Shown: positions 1 through 7,594, numbered from the stretch's first letter. The stretch: 49,585 nt of DNA from JALHTG01 sp964653695 (GCA_964653695.1 CAZZFQ010000005.1:1-49585), one strand, 5' to 3'. The notes: generated from the sequence alone by a model not told the origin. Numbers and translations: made by a program.

Positions 1-444
1 ACAAACAAAGGCAGGCTTCCGCCAGACATGATTGAAGACATGCGTAGCAGCTACAAAGCCTGCGAACCATTCCTAGCTACCACATCTCAGCTCGAACAGA
101 GCGCGGTCGTGAAGGAAGCCAAGATAGAAGCGTTAAGGAGCATGGCCAAGAGTCTCCTGGATATTGACCTGCTGGAAGTGAAGATCGCGAAAGAAAGGAA
201 GATCAAGAGAGAACTGACAGCCGTGGAAGAGGTTGAACTCTACGAAAATGAAATCAAGAAGCTGAGAATGAACCCTCAAAAACTGCGAAACGCTGATGAA
301 AACTGTGATGACGGGGTTCACTGCAGACGGTTTGAGAGCAGACTCATCGCGGAGGAGCAGTTGGTGCCCCACCTCAACGACGGATGGCAGATAGTCAAAG
401 AGTTGACCAGCGGGAAGATAGCGGTGAGGAGAGAAATCCCGTAA
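1..444 (+). CDS. Partial protein, possible C-terminal part of a tyrosine-type integrase
   Basis: The reading frame is open to the first base of the window, so the gene probably begins upstream; the first internal ATG is at 28. The visible part is charged and helical (many Lys/Glu between residues 25 and 90). It ends with a segment reading HLNDGWQIVKELTSGKIAVR, a style of tail I associate with archaeal site-specific recombinases, and begins with a stretch around RLPPDMIEDMRSSY that fits the last helix of such enzymes. No catalytic Arg/His/Tyr set is visible in this piece. An integrase beside a toxin-antitoxin pair would fit the edge of an integrated element. The family call rests on memory of similar tails and is weak; otherwise it is a hypothetical protein. 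Confidence 0.4.
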   Translation, partial: TNKGRLPPDMIEDMRSSYKACEPFLATTSQLEQSAVVKEAKIEALRSMAKSLLDIDLLEVKIAKERKIKRELTAVEEVELYENEIKKLRMNPQKLRNADENCDDGVHCRRFESRLIAEEQLVPHLNDGWQIVKELTSGKIAVRREIP

Positions 445-475
445 GACGTAAGAAGGAAACCTTTAATTGATTAAC

Positions 476-484
476 ATTATATAT
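476..484 (+). promoter_or_regulatory. TATA box of the toxin-antitoxin pair
   Basis: An A/T-only stretch (attatatat) centred near 480 lies about 22-26 bases before the ATG at 502. This is archaeal TATA spacing for a leaderless transcript and favours ATG 502 over the GTG at 493. Confidence 0.55.
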
Positions 485-501
485 CTTATTAAGTGACCGG
501 T

Positions 502-948
502 ATGTCAGAGCGAACCGTTTCCATCCTCAAAGAGGTCGGGAACCCAAACAAGGCCAGAATAATCGCTCACCTGACCAAACACAAGGGCGAAAATGCTGAG
601 GATCTTGGTAAGCATCTAGGCTATCCTCTTCCGACCGTCTACAAGTATCTTAGGGAACTTGAGGTTGCACGAGTCGTCAGAAGTGAGGTTAAGGACAAGA
701 CCAGGCTCTACTATCCAAGCGACTTCAAGCTTGAGGTTTCACCGAGGAGGCTGATGGAGATATTCGAGGAGCAGAGCATTCTGAATCTCTACAAGAATAG
801 ATTCGGAGACGAAGGAATGACACGACTCAGTGAAGTTGCAGAGAAGGTGAACGCGGGCAAAATGACTTACAGGCAGGCCGCCTCAACCTTGGGAATAACC
901 TACTACGAGTTCGTTTCGCTTCTGGATGAGACCGGCGCTATTCAATGA
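502..948 (+). CDS. Winged-helix regulator/antitoxin with UPF0175-like tail
   Basis: The protein is about 148 residues from ATG 502 (GTG 493 is an alternative). The first ~75 residues form an ArsR-like winged helix: the segment GNPNKARIIAHL starts helix 1 and YPLPTVYKYLRELE is the recognition helix. The last ~40 residues resemble UPF0175 antitoxins, with the pattern VNAGKMTYRQAASTLGITYY in which a short helix is followed by a second helix-turn-helix. The stop overlaps the start of the next gene, a PIN-domain protein, by four bases (ATGA). Known VapB-type antitoxins repress their own operon and bind the toxin; by inference this protein does both, with the winged helix on DNA and the tail on the toxin. 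Confidence 0.65.
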   Translation: MSERTVSILKEVGNPNKARIIAHLTKHKGENAEDLGKHLGYPLPTVYKYLRELEVARVVRSEVKDKTRLYYPSDFKLEVSPRRLMEIFEEQSILNLYKNRFGDEGMTRLSEVAEKVNAGKMTYRQAASTLGITYYEFVSLLDETGAIQ

Positions 949-1439
949 GTAAGAAGCTTGTAGTCGATTCATCAATTCTGATAGTTCTTAGTAGAAGAGG
1001 AGCACTCGAAGAGTACCTAAAGCAGAAGAAGCATGAAGGCTACGAGGTTCTCATTCCTAGAGCAGTGGCGAGAGAACTCATAGACGAACCGAGGAGGCTT
1101 GCTGTAAAGATCGCGGGAAAATCTCCAGCGTTAGCCAGTAGAATCACACAGTCAATCGAAGCAATTAGTAGAGCCATCGAAAACGACCTGGTCAGAGTTG
1201 TCACAGTATACTTCCGGAAGTATTCCAGAATAATGGATAATGTTAGGAAGCAACTGAGCCAGCTTGAAGCGAAACCAGAACACGCCGTAAAGAAAGGTGA
1301 CCCAGAGCTAATAGTTCTTATCATCCAGCTCTATGACAAATTCAATGAGAGGATCTTCGTCTCCACGGATGACAAGGGGTTGCTGAGGGCGTTGAAGTCT
1401 TTCAGCAGCAGAGTAGACTACGAGATCTTGGAGAGCTAA
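945..1439 (+). CDS. PIN-domain ribonuclease toxin (VapC-like)
   Basis: The 164-residue protein starts with LVVDSSILIVLSRRG, the usual first beta strand of PIN domains with the metal-binding Asp (residue 8) and the following Ser. Further conserved acids are the Glu of ARELIDEP (about residue 45) and the pair in KKGDPELIVLIIQL, and the C-terminal strand RIFVSTDDKGLL carries the last Asp. These are the four acidic positions expected for a metal-dependent RNase. The gene overlaps the antitoxin-like gene by four bases, so the two are translationally coupled. It is somewhat longer than a minimal VapC (~130 residues) because of a helical insertion at residues 60-105. The target RNA cannot be inferred. 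Confidence 0.7.
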   Translation: MSKKLVVDSSILIVLSRRGALEEYLKQKKHEGYEVLIPRAVARELIDEPRRLAVKIAGKSPALASRITQSIEAISRAIENDLVRVVTVYFRKYSRIMDNVRKQLSQLEAKPEHAVKKGDPELIVLIIQLYDKFNERIFVSTDDKGLLRALKSFSSRVDYEILES

Positions 1440-1466
1440 TAAGTTCCTAAGGTTCAGAGACCCATA

Positions 1467-1814
1467 CTATTTGATGAGCTCTTGGAATTTCTCGACCAAT
1501 CTCTCCTTCCGATCGTACATTTCTTCCTCGAACGCCGAGATGAGTTTGTTTATCAGCCGCTTGTATGGTGCTACAAGTTCATTCATTAGGACGTATTCAA
1601 TGAACTCGTGCTGCAATGTGTCCAAGGCAGCCGTCTGGTCAGCCTCGTAGATGTGGATGACTCCACCGGTGATTTCACCACTTCTGGAACCATTGTTAGG
1701 TGTCCATTGGAGCTTGAGCTCGTGACCCATCTGGAATCTGCGCTTCAGCTGCGACAGCTCAGCCTCCAGCCGTCGAAGAGTAGCGATGTTCTTGTCTTGG
1801 GACGCTTTGGACAA
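1467..1814 (-). CDS. Small hypothetical protein with an HEFIEY motif
   Basis: This is a 115-residue protein with an N-terminal helix rich in Leu/Glu/Arg (residues 8-28) and a central strand-rich part (GEITGGVIHIYEAD). Its helix contains LQHEFIEYVLMNE, where His and Glu are placed as in zinc-dependent peptidase helices (HExxx), but a third ligand is not obvious. The C-terminus is a charged helix that could form a coiled coil. It is convergent with the PIN gene. I do not recognise the family; a minimal metallopeptidase-like or phage-derived protein is possible, with no sign of export. Confidence 0.5.
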   Translation of the reverse strand: MSKASQDKNIATLRRLEAELSQLKRRFQMGHELKLQWTPNNGSRSGEITGGVIHIYEADQTAALDTLQHEFIEYVLMNELVAPYKRLINKLISAFEEEMYDRKERLVEKFQELIK

Positions 1815-1883
1815 CCAGATTCACCTGACGCCAGAATCGTGTACTAGGTTCAATGCAAATCCGGCTCCACTCATTGCCACAGG

Positions 1884-2324
1884 TCAGCTCTCTTGCTCTC
1901 GGCTGTCTCTCCACGCCTCGTACTCGCGCTTCTGTCTTCGCCACTCGTCTTCCTCTTCGCTCAAGTCGTAGGGATTTTCCATTCCGCGAGCTCTTTCTTC
2001 GGCTCCGAACTCTGCTTCCCATTTGGCTGCGTATTCCGCCTGCAGCTCGTAGTAGCATTCTTTGCAGACCTGCCTGTACTTGTATTCGTCCTCGATGCCG
2101 TAGCCGTATCCTGGGCTGAAGCCTCCACAACCGCTGCAAACCCATCTACCGCACCGACCACACGTGTAAGCATTGATTGGACACATCGGCCCGTAATCGT
2201 AGACCTCGTCCCCACACAGTTCGCACACGCCGATTGGCCTATCCACTTGGCTCATCCTCTTTTTCCACCAACGCACGACCTTGCGGCTGCGTGGGTTCGT
2301 CTTTGCGGGGAGCATTTGATTCAC
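1884..2324 (-). CDS. Cysteine-rich zinc-binding hypothetical protein
   Basis: This 146-residue protein has nine cysteines at about residues 34, 37, 48, 55, 58, 63, 66, 87 and 90. They are arranged as four CxxC pairs plus one extra, which looks like a cross-braced double zinc site as in RING/FYVE-like folds. The C-terminal 55 residues are strongly charged (Glu/Arg/Trp rich) and probably helical. The gene runs opposite to the membrane protein that follows. No catalytic feature is visible, so a protein- or nucleic-acid-binding role is only inferred. Confidence 0.55.
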   Translation of the reverse strand: MNQMLPAKTNPRSRKVVRWWKKRMSQVDRPIGVCELCGDEVYDYGPMCPINAYTCGRCGRWVCSGCGGFSPGYGYGIEDEYKYRQVCKECYYELQAEYAAKWEAEFGAEERARGMENPYDLSEEEDEWRRQKREYEAWRDSREQES

Positions 2325-2390
2325 TGACGCTTTGATCTGAATCCATACGACTGAGAGCCCATTTGAGCTGAATGAACTCCAAATATCATT

Positions 2391-2765
2391 ATGTCTGATC
2401 TGCTGTCTCTGCCTCTTGAATTCATCAAGGGCATACTTGGCGAGATTCCTTCAGATCAGGCAATACCGTACTTTGCTCCGTTCTACAATCTTACAGTCAT
2501 ACTTTGGATGGCTGCAATATCGGCAATATTGGTGGCGCCGTTCTGGAAGAGGTTTCGTGGGTTCGCCGTTCTCTTAACATGGTTGGCGATCTTCTTCACT
2601 TTGGTTCAAAGAGGCTCTTCGTCTCAACGCGGAGAGATCGATGCGCTGTCAGCAGTATTCAACATCTCCTTCTCAACCGCGATACTGATCATCTTTGTCA
2701 TCCTCACACTCTGGATATTCAGCAGACTGATGGGCGGAAGGAAGATCGTACCGGCAACTAGGTGA
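2391..2765 (+). CDS. Small integral membrane protein next to a HerA-like ATPase
   Basis: The 124-residue protein has three hydrophobic segments at about residues 28-48, 55-70 and 90-112, separated by short charged loops (FWKRFRGF; QRGSSSQRGEID), and a basic C-terminus. It ends four bases before the GTG start of the HerA-like ATPase gene on the same strand, so the two are probably co-transcribed and may work together at the membrane. I do not recognise the family. Confidence 0.55.
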   Translation: MSDLLSLPLEFIKGILGEIPSDQAIPYFAPFYNLTVILWMAAISAILVAPFWKRFRGFAVLLTWLAIFFTLVQRGSSSQRGEIDALSAVFNISFSTAILIIFVILTLWIFSRLMGGRKIVPATR

Positions 2766-2769
2766 GACC

Positions 2770-4110
2770 GTGGGAGTAATACGTAATCTCAAGCGAACTC
2801 TGATAGCTTTCAGCCTGGAAGTCCTGTGCCTTGTCGTTGCCTACTTTGGTTACTTGATCTGGGATAAAGGATCAATAACCGGGTCAGCGTTGACTGAGAT
2901 ACTGCTTCTGGGCTTCCTCTCAATGCTGTTGGCCTTCGACTACGCAGTCATCAGCAAGTACTCCTCAAGTGAATCCGTAGAGGATGAGAAGACTCTGGAA
3001 AGACCTCTCCCTACAACGAAGAGAGAGCAGCTCCTAAAATACCTGAAGGTTCTCGGCAACCTATCCTCAGGCCAGCTAGCTTCGCTCTTGGAGATTGACG
3101 TAAGAAACCTTTCAAAGTTCGTCAATCCGCTGATCCAGACTGGCATCGTTACCGCAAGAAAACAGGGGAAAACCTTCCTCTACAGCCTCAGGGATATGCA
3201 TAGCTTTCCGCATATACATAATCGTCATACTTCAGAGGAAGAAGACGATTATGCAGGTCATGTGAGTCTCCCGAAATGGCAGGGTAAGCTCCCAAAAGAG
3301 GGCAACATGGTTGGCAGAATCGCTCTCGACGACTGGAAACTCGGTGAGTTCTTCTACCTGCCTTTGAGCAAGCACGCGCAAAAGGGAATACTGGTTTCAG
3401 GAGCTAGCGGGGCTGGGAAGACAGTAGCAGCCAAGGTAATCGTTGAGGAATTGCTGGAGGACAAAATACCTGTACTCGTCTTTGACTACACTAACCAATG
3501 GCAGCGACTCTTGGAAAGGAACAACGATCAGGCGATGCTTGAGCGCTACGCTGAATTCGGTATGAGGCACAGCCCGAAGGGATTCAAAGGGCAACTTGTC
3601 AAATCGAAGCCGGACATAGAGGACATGCTCGCTCCCGAAGCTCTTACAGTAGTCGATCTCTCAGATGTCTACGACAGTTCTGAAAGGGTCGACAGAGTCG
3701 CTCATATGCTTGACCAGCTTCTTGAATTCTTCCAGTTCCAAAAGGATTCAGAAAAGCTCAGACTTCTCATTGTCGTTGAAGAGGCACATCTTTGGACCTC
3801 GAAGGATCTGCCGAGGGATGCGCTGCGATTTCTGGATAGCGCCGTCAGGCTTCTTAGAAAGAAGGGAGTTGGCGTTATGCTTGCGTCCCAGAAGATCAGC
3901 GACTTTGACTCGGCAATGAGATCGGCGATGAACATCAGCATTCTCTTCAGAACGAAATATGATGGTGACCTGAAAGTAGTCGGAAGAATGCTTGGAAGCG
4001 ACATGTCTGCGATTATTCCGAAGCTACCCATTGGCTACTCTGTCTTTCATTTAGCAGATATTGGAGACCCATTCGTGATGGCGTGGCGTCCTACGTACTC
4101 ACAACCATAG
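2770..4110 (+). CDS. Membrane-anchored HerA/DUF87-type ATPase with winged helix
   Basis: The 446-residue protein has two N-terminal membrane segments (about 8-30 and 40-62). A winged-helix domain follows (about 85-140, with LSSGQLASLLEIDVRNLSKF as its helix-turn-helix). The rest is a HerA/VirB4-like ATPase: Walker A GASGAGKT at 211-218, LVFDYTNQW after it, Walker B LLIVVEEAH near 332-340, and the sensor-like segment GVMLASQKISDF. HerA-family ATPases pump DNA or unfold proteins as hexamers. Here the membrane anchor suggests a translocation or conjugation-like role at the envelope, and the winged helix could recognise the DNA. The GTG start lies directly after the small membrane protein gene. 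Confidence 0.75.
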   Translation: MGVIRNLKRTLIAFSLEVLCLVVAYFGYLIWDKGSITGSALTEILLLGFLSMLLAFDYAVISKYSSSESVEDEKTLERPLPTTKREQLLKYLKVLGNLSSGQLASLLEIDVRNLSKFVNPLIQTGIVTARKQGKTFLYSLRDMHSFPHIHNRHTSEEEDDYAGHVSLPKWQGKLPKEGNMVGRIALDDWKLGEFFYLPLSKHAQKGILVSGASGAGKTVAAKVIVEELLEDKIPVLVFDYTNQWQRLLERNNDQAMLERYAEFGMRHSPKGFKGQLVKSKPDIEDMLAPEALTVVDLSDVYDSSERVDRVAHMLDQLLEFFQFQKDSEKLRLLIVVEEAHLWTSKDLPRDALRFLDSAVRLLRKKGVGVMLASQKISDFDSAMRSAMNISILFRTKYDGDLKVVGRMLGSDMSAIIPKLPIGYSVFHLADIGDPFVMAWRPTYSQP

Positions 4111-4217
4111 AACCCGCTGGAGTCGGCCGGTTCAATCCTCGGAGTCCTCACCGAAAGGCTCAAGATCGATTGGTTCAGGCTTAGCCAACACCTTGAGGCG
4201 CAGTCTCATCCCTTGAA

Positions 4218-4516
4218 GATGAGATAAGGAAGATTGCCGTCGAGAGTGAGGATGTCAAGCTACTGATGACTATTCGCGGAGTGGACTTCTACTTGGCTTC
4301 GCTTATCTCCAGCTTCATCGGTGACGTGAATAGGTTTCCGTCAGACGACCATCTAGCAAGCTTCCTTGGCATAATCCCAGAATCCAGAGACAGCGCGGAC
4401 GTCAAGAGGAGGAGACATATGTTCGGTTAGCGAAAGAATTGCGGAAAATTCCTGATCTAACGTTTGCTACAAATGTCGCCAAGACCACATACTTGGCATA
4501 TCGTACGCTAGGCTAA
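4218..4516 (+). pseudogene. IS110-family transposase remnant
   Basis: Translation from 4218 gives KLLMTIRGVDFYLASLI, then GDVNRFPSDDHLASFLGIIP. This is the C-terminal Transposase_20 domain of IS110 transposases (helix-hairpin-helix, then RF.s..hlasylGl.P). A TAG stops this frame at 4428-4430. The continuation (LAKELRKIPDLTFATNVAKT...) is found one base back, ending with TAA at 4514-4516. The N-terminal DEDD catalytic half is missing. It is a dead fragment of the same family as the full transposase at 36505. Confidence 0.75.
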
Positions 4517-4896
4517 GCTTGAGATTTCTTGCAACTTGGACAGAACGAGGAACCTAGCTTAATCTCTGCTCCACAGAACTTGCAGTTCATGACAGTCTCT
4601 GTTGGCCTGATTTTCGCAGGACCTACAGGCCTGCTTTGAAATGGAACTCCGTTTGGTCTCGCAACTCCAGCGAAGCAAACGATCAAGCCGAAGATGGCTA
4701 ATAGACCGCCTATGAACTGAAGCATAACTGCAGTAAACTCAAGCGATAAACCCCAAGGAGCTGCGCCTTTCGCAAACTCAGCCAGCCAGTGTCCAAGCAA
4801 AGTTGCCGGATGAAGCTCAGAGGAGAAACCGACTTGGTAGAGTAAGAAGCCAGCTACAAGCATTACGGCCCCAACTAGAAACCTCGATCTGTCCAT
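4513..4896 (-). CDS. Two-TM membrane protein with C-terminal zinc ribbon
   Basis: The 127-residue protein has a hydrophobic segment at about 8-24 and another at 58-80. A short linker leads to a zinc ribbon whose four cysteines are at 105, 108, 119 and 122 (CKFCGAEI ... FCPSCKKSQA). The zinc ribbon has the same spacing and nearly the same ending as the tail of the nearby TatC (CRFCGKDM ... FCDNCGKSQR). Function is unknown. The shared tail and position suggest a common cytoplasmic interaction or recent tail exchange. Confidence 0.6.
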   Translation of the reverse strand: MDRSRFLVGAVMLVAGFLLYQVGFSSELHPATLLGHWLAEFAKGAAPWGLSLEFTAVMLQFIGGLLAIFGLIVCFAGVARPNGVPFQSRPVGPAKIRPTETVMNCKFCGAEIKLGSSFCPSCKKSQA

Positions 4897-5013
4897 GCCC
4901 TTACGCCGTTCTTTACATCTTGTGGAACTACTAGTGACAGATTTCAGCTTTATCCTCTCTTATGAGAACGCTTAAGAGAAGGAGAGCTACTGCTGACTTT
5001 AGGTGGGTCATAC

Positions 5014-5313
5014 ATGATTTCAGGATGGGAATGGATAGTTATCGTCCTCATCGTACTTGCGATTCTTCTGTGGGGACCGGCAAAACTGCCTGAACTGGCC
5101 AGATCCATAGGTTTGGCGAAAAGGGAGTTTGAGAAAGCTGCAAAAGAGACTGAAAGCCTCATCAAAACCAGTGAATCAGCTGATGCATCAGCAGAAGAAG
5201 CTCTCCTGAAGACAGCAAAGGCGCTGGGCATAGTCACAGAAGGTAAAACGAGAGAACAGATATCGCAGGAGATCATTCAGAAGGCGAAGGAAACAAAAGA
5301 AGCAAAGCAGTAG
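5014..5313 (+). CDS. tatA: Twin-arginine translocase subunit TatA
   Basis: The 99-residue protein has one N-terminal membrane helix (about 5-20, WIVIVLIVLAILLWGPAKLP). The TatA hinge (GPAKLPELARSIG) and an amphipathic helix (REFEKAAKE) follow, and the tail is charged. TatA oligomers form the passage for folded proteins carrying twin-arginine signals. tatC follows 43 bases downstream on the same strand. The three solute-binding proteins in this window have twin-arginine signals and are likely clients. Length and motif order are typical. Confidence 0.9.
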   Translation: MISGWEWIVIVLIVLAILLWGPAKLPELARSIGLAKREFEKAAKETESLIKTSESADASAEEALLKTAKALGIVTEGKTREQISQEIIQKAKETKEAKQ

Positions 5314-5355
5314 CCTATGTCATTTCCTTTCCTCTTTTTGTAGAGCGTTTCATAC

Positions 5356-6255
5356 ATGTCTGACGCTGACAGAGAAGAAATCAACCTAGCAGAAACGACC
5401 TTCTGGGATCATACGAGAGAGCTCTCGAACAGAGTTAAGGTGATAGTCTACGCGGTCTTCCTGAGCACAGTGTTGATGATGACGCTTCCAGCGAACCTGG
5501 ACTTTCTCAAGAACCCTCTCGAGTTCTACGATCCATTGATCGGTGTGATACTGCGAACAGTGAAGAGTCAGGTTCTGCCATCCAATGTTAGACTTATCGG
5601 TGTAGAATTAACGGCTCCCATCGAACTCTATGTAGTCGCTTCGCTGGTCTTAGGAGTTGCTTTTGGTATGCCAGTCGTAGCCTATGAGGTCTACAGGTTT
5701 ATAGATCCGGCACTTTATCCGCATGAGAGGAGGGACATCTACCCATTCATCACATCATTTACTGCGATGTTCGTGGTAGGAGCAATCTTCGGTTACAGAG
5801 TGCTCGCGCCCTTTCTGATCTGGGCGATGATGCCGTTCTATTCAGTTGTAGGAGTAGAGCAGATGATCTCAGTACTCGACTTTTACAATACAGTCTTCTT
5901 GACCGTTCTCGTCACAGGGGTCAGCTTCACAGTTCCGATATACTTCGTTATTCTTGTGAAATACAACATAGTAAGCACAAAGATTGTGACAAAGAACAGG
6001 CTCTACCTCTACGCCGCTCTCTACATAGTCACAGCGATTCTAACTCCTGATGGTGGACCCCTAGGCGATATGGTACTGTTCGTGCCGATGGTAGTACTCG
6101 TTGAACTGGGGGTTATATTCGCGAGAAGATATGAAAAAGGCCGAACATGTCCGCCTAAGCTTCGAATCTTCGAATCGCAAACATGCAGATTCTGTGGAAA
6201 AGATATGGCAGTCGGTGCCATCTTCTGCGATAACTGTGGAAAGTCTCAGAGATAG
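5356..6255 (+). CDS. tatC: Twin-arginine translocase subunit TatC with a zinc-ribbon tail
   Basis: The 299-residue protein has the TatC features in order: an N-terminal cytoplasmic segment with TTFWDHTRELSNRVK (the conserved HLxELRxR region), six predicted membrane helices, and a first cytoplasmic loop with YEVYRFIDPALYPHERR (the conserved F-x-x-PGL-x-xxE-R region). After the last helix the chain continues past the usual TatC end into a zinc ribbon with cysteines at about 277, 280, 291 and 294. With the standard N-in/C-in topology this ribbon is cytoplasmic. TatC recognises the RR signal, so the ribbon could contact precursors or chaperones (inference). It is preceded by tatA. Confidence 0.9.
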   Translation: MSDADREEINLAETTFWDHTRELSNRVKVIVYAVFLSTVLMMTLPANLDFLKNPLEFYDPLIGVILRTVKSQVLPSNVRLIGVELTAPIELYVVASLVLGVAFGMPVVAYEVYRFIDPALYPHERRDIYPFITSFTAMFVVGAIFGYRVLAPFLIWAMMPFYSVVGVEQMISVLDFYNTVFLTVLVTGVSFTVPIYFVILVKYNIVSTKIVTKNRLYLYAALYIVTAILTPDGGPLGDMVLFVPMVVLVELGVIFARRYEKGRTCPPKLRIFESQTCRFCGKDMAVGAIFCDNCGKSQR

Positions 6256-6536
6256 ACTGTGGATCCTTTACGACTTTTGCGGAGCTGTACCGGAACACCC
6301 ATAGCAGCTGCCTCTAAACGCCACTGGAAGCCAGCGTTTGAAATCTCGGCCGTGGCCCAGAGGATGTCGGGAAGTCCGAGACAATAGGGAGTTCTTGGCG
6401 GTGGTTACCAAGAATAGTAGTAGCCGAGCCTCCCTCCACAGAAGTAAATCGATTGTCAAGAGAAAAGAGTTAAAGCGTTCACAAATGACAACGACAGGCA
6501 CTACTCAGAACGACAGACAAGCGAGTCGATGATTTC
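6256..6536. other. Non-coding interval with three stable predicted hairpins
   Basis: No convincing gene is present. Three consecutive inverted repeats can be read. The first pairs aaacg..ctgg with ccag..cgttt (6316-6339). The second pairs tgtcgg with ccgagaca (6365-6383). The third pairs agggag (6386-6391) with ctccct (6430-6435), encloses a perfect ttcttgg/ccaagaa stem (6392-6398/6408-6414), and is followed two bases later by ACA at 6438-6440. This may be a structured RNA or a leader of the next gene. It does not match tRNA, SRP RNA, RNase P RNA or a C/D-box guide that I can recognise. Confidence 0.35.
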
Positions 6537-7127
6537 ATGAAGAGACTGCTGATAGCGCTGGGAGGCAATGCTCTCATCAAAGATGGACAGGCGGGATCGT
6601 TTTCAGAACAAATGCAGAACTTGAGAATTCCTATCAGTCAGATCGCACGGCTTTGCCGCGACTATAGGATCGTGATTACTCATGGGAATGGACCACAGGT
6701 CGGCAATATACTGATTCAGCAAGAATCGACTGATGCGGTTCCTCGGATGCCGCTTGAGATATGTGTAGCTCAGACGCAGGGGCAGATCGGTTATATGATC
6801 GAGTCCACGCTCGACAATGAGCTAGCGAAGGTCGGCGAGGATACGCGATGCGTCACCATCATAACGTACGTCGTGGTGGATCCGGATGATGATGCCTTCA
6901 AGAATCCCTCCAAGCCAGTAGGCCCTTACTACACTGAGGAGCAGGTTTGGACCAGGCCGTATCGGTTCTTCAAGACAGCCAGAGGCTATAGACGTATTGT
7001 GGCTTCACCCAAGCCTAGGATGATAGTTCAAAAACAAGAGATTGCAAAGCTCCTTGACTATGGGTATATCGTCATCGCTTGTGGCGGGTTGCTACTACGT
7101 ACACACAAGTGCACGTGCACACAGTAG
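6537..7127 (+). pseudogene. arcC: Carbamate kinase, C-terminally truncated
   Basis: The 196 residues match the N-terminal two thirds of carbamate kinase: LLIALGGNALI at the start (phosphate-binding loop), ITHGNGPQVGNIL, and EICVAQTQGQIGYMI. Family members are about 310 residues. Here the match ends at DYGYIVIACGG, exactly where the ATP-binding GGGGxPV segment should follow, and only a dozen unrelated residues precede the stop. The nucleotide-binding C-terminal half is missing, so the product should be inactive. The family normally makes ATP from carbamoyl phosphate and ADP. No arginine deiminase or ornithine carbamoyltransferase gene is nearby. The break lies just before a TATA box and a small regulator gene. 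Confidence 0.8.
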
Positions 7128-7130
7128 AGC

Positions 7131-7138
7131 ATATATAA
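7131..7138 (+). promoter_or_regulatory. TATA box for the ribbon-helix-helix gene
   Basis: The box (atatataa) lies 38 bases before the ATG at 7176. Initiation about 25 bases downstream would give a short leader containing a purine-rich ggaagagag before the start. Confidence 0.5.
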
Positions 7139-7175
7139 ACGTATATCCGTACTAGCTCAGCCGGAAGAGAGCAGA

Positions 7176-7337
7176 ATGGGCCGAATCGATGTCGTCATTC
7201 CGGATGATTTGGAGAGCAGCCTCAGAGTTAAGACAGCCCGGGAGTACGGTGGACAGAAGGGAGCTCTGGGAAAGGCTGTGACTGAGGCTATCCGACTCTG
7301 GTTGAAGCAGAAAGAATCCTTAGCAAAGAAAGAGTAA
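7176..7337 (+). CDS. Small ribbon-helix-helix protein
   Basis: The ATG at 7176 opens a 53-residue frame ending at TAA 7337. The N-terminus (GRIDVVIPDDLESSLRVKT) has the beta strand and first helix of a ribbon-helix-helix DNA-binding domain. GALGKAVTEAIRLWLKQK is the second helix, and the tail is basic. Such proteins are usually dimeric repressors or antitoxins. No toxin gene follows: the next gene is on the other strand. The TATA box and purine-rich leader support a real gene. Confidence 0.6.
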   Translation: MGRIDVVIPDDLESSLRVKTAREYGGQKGALGKAVTEAIRLWLKQKESLAKKE

Positions 7338-7357
7338 CTGGGACGTTACTACTGAGA

Positions 7358-7594
7358 TTACTGCTGGCCAACTCCCTTAATTTCCAAGATTGCCTTCCTA
7401 AGTATCGCCAACCCAGTCGACCTAAGCTTCGAATTTCCCGGATGATCGGGCTCAGAATATCGCTCCCACACTATGCGGATGTACTCTTCGTCTTCGTAGT
7501 CAAGCCAGCCTACGCACTCGCGAGTCCAGGGCTGGTACTGCGAAGCATCTGAATCCTTGAAGAGTACATGGTCTTTGTAGCGTACGTAGACCAA
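7358..7594 (-). CDS. Small conserved-type archaeal protein
   Basis: The 78-residue soluble protein has a strand-rich N-terminus (MVYVRYKDHVLFKDSDASQY). A WLDYEDEEYIRIVWER segment follows, then LAILRKAILEIKGV at the end. The layout (RYxDHVLF, GW, W-x-R, L-x-ILR...ILEI) is one I associate with short proteins scattered through archaeal genomes, of unknown function. It converges with the ribbon-helix-helix gene. No catalytic residues are apparent. Confidence 0.5.
   Translation of the reverse strand: MVYVRYKDHVLFKDSDASQYQPWTRECVGWLDYEDEEYIRIVWERYSEPDHPGNSKLRSTGLAILRKAILEIKGVGQQ

Noticed and set aside
1759..2327. Several long overlapping frames on both strands around the zinc-binding gene
   Set aside because: They are Arg/Ser-rich shadows of the Cys-rich gene at 1884-2324, with no recognisable motifs.
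6300..6445. tRNA, SRP RNA or RNase P RNA between tatC and the carbamate kinase
   Set aside because: No T-loop, anticodon arm, SRP helix 8 or RNase P conserved core could be matched; kept only as an unassigned structured segment.
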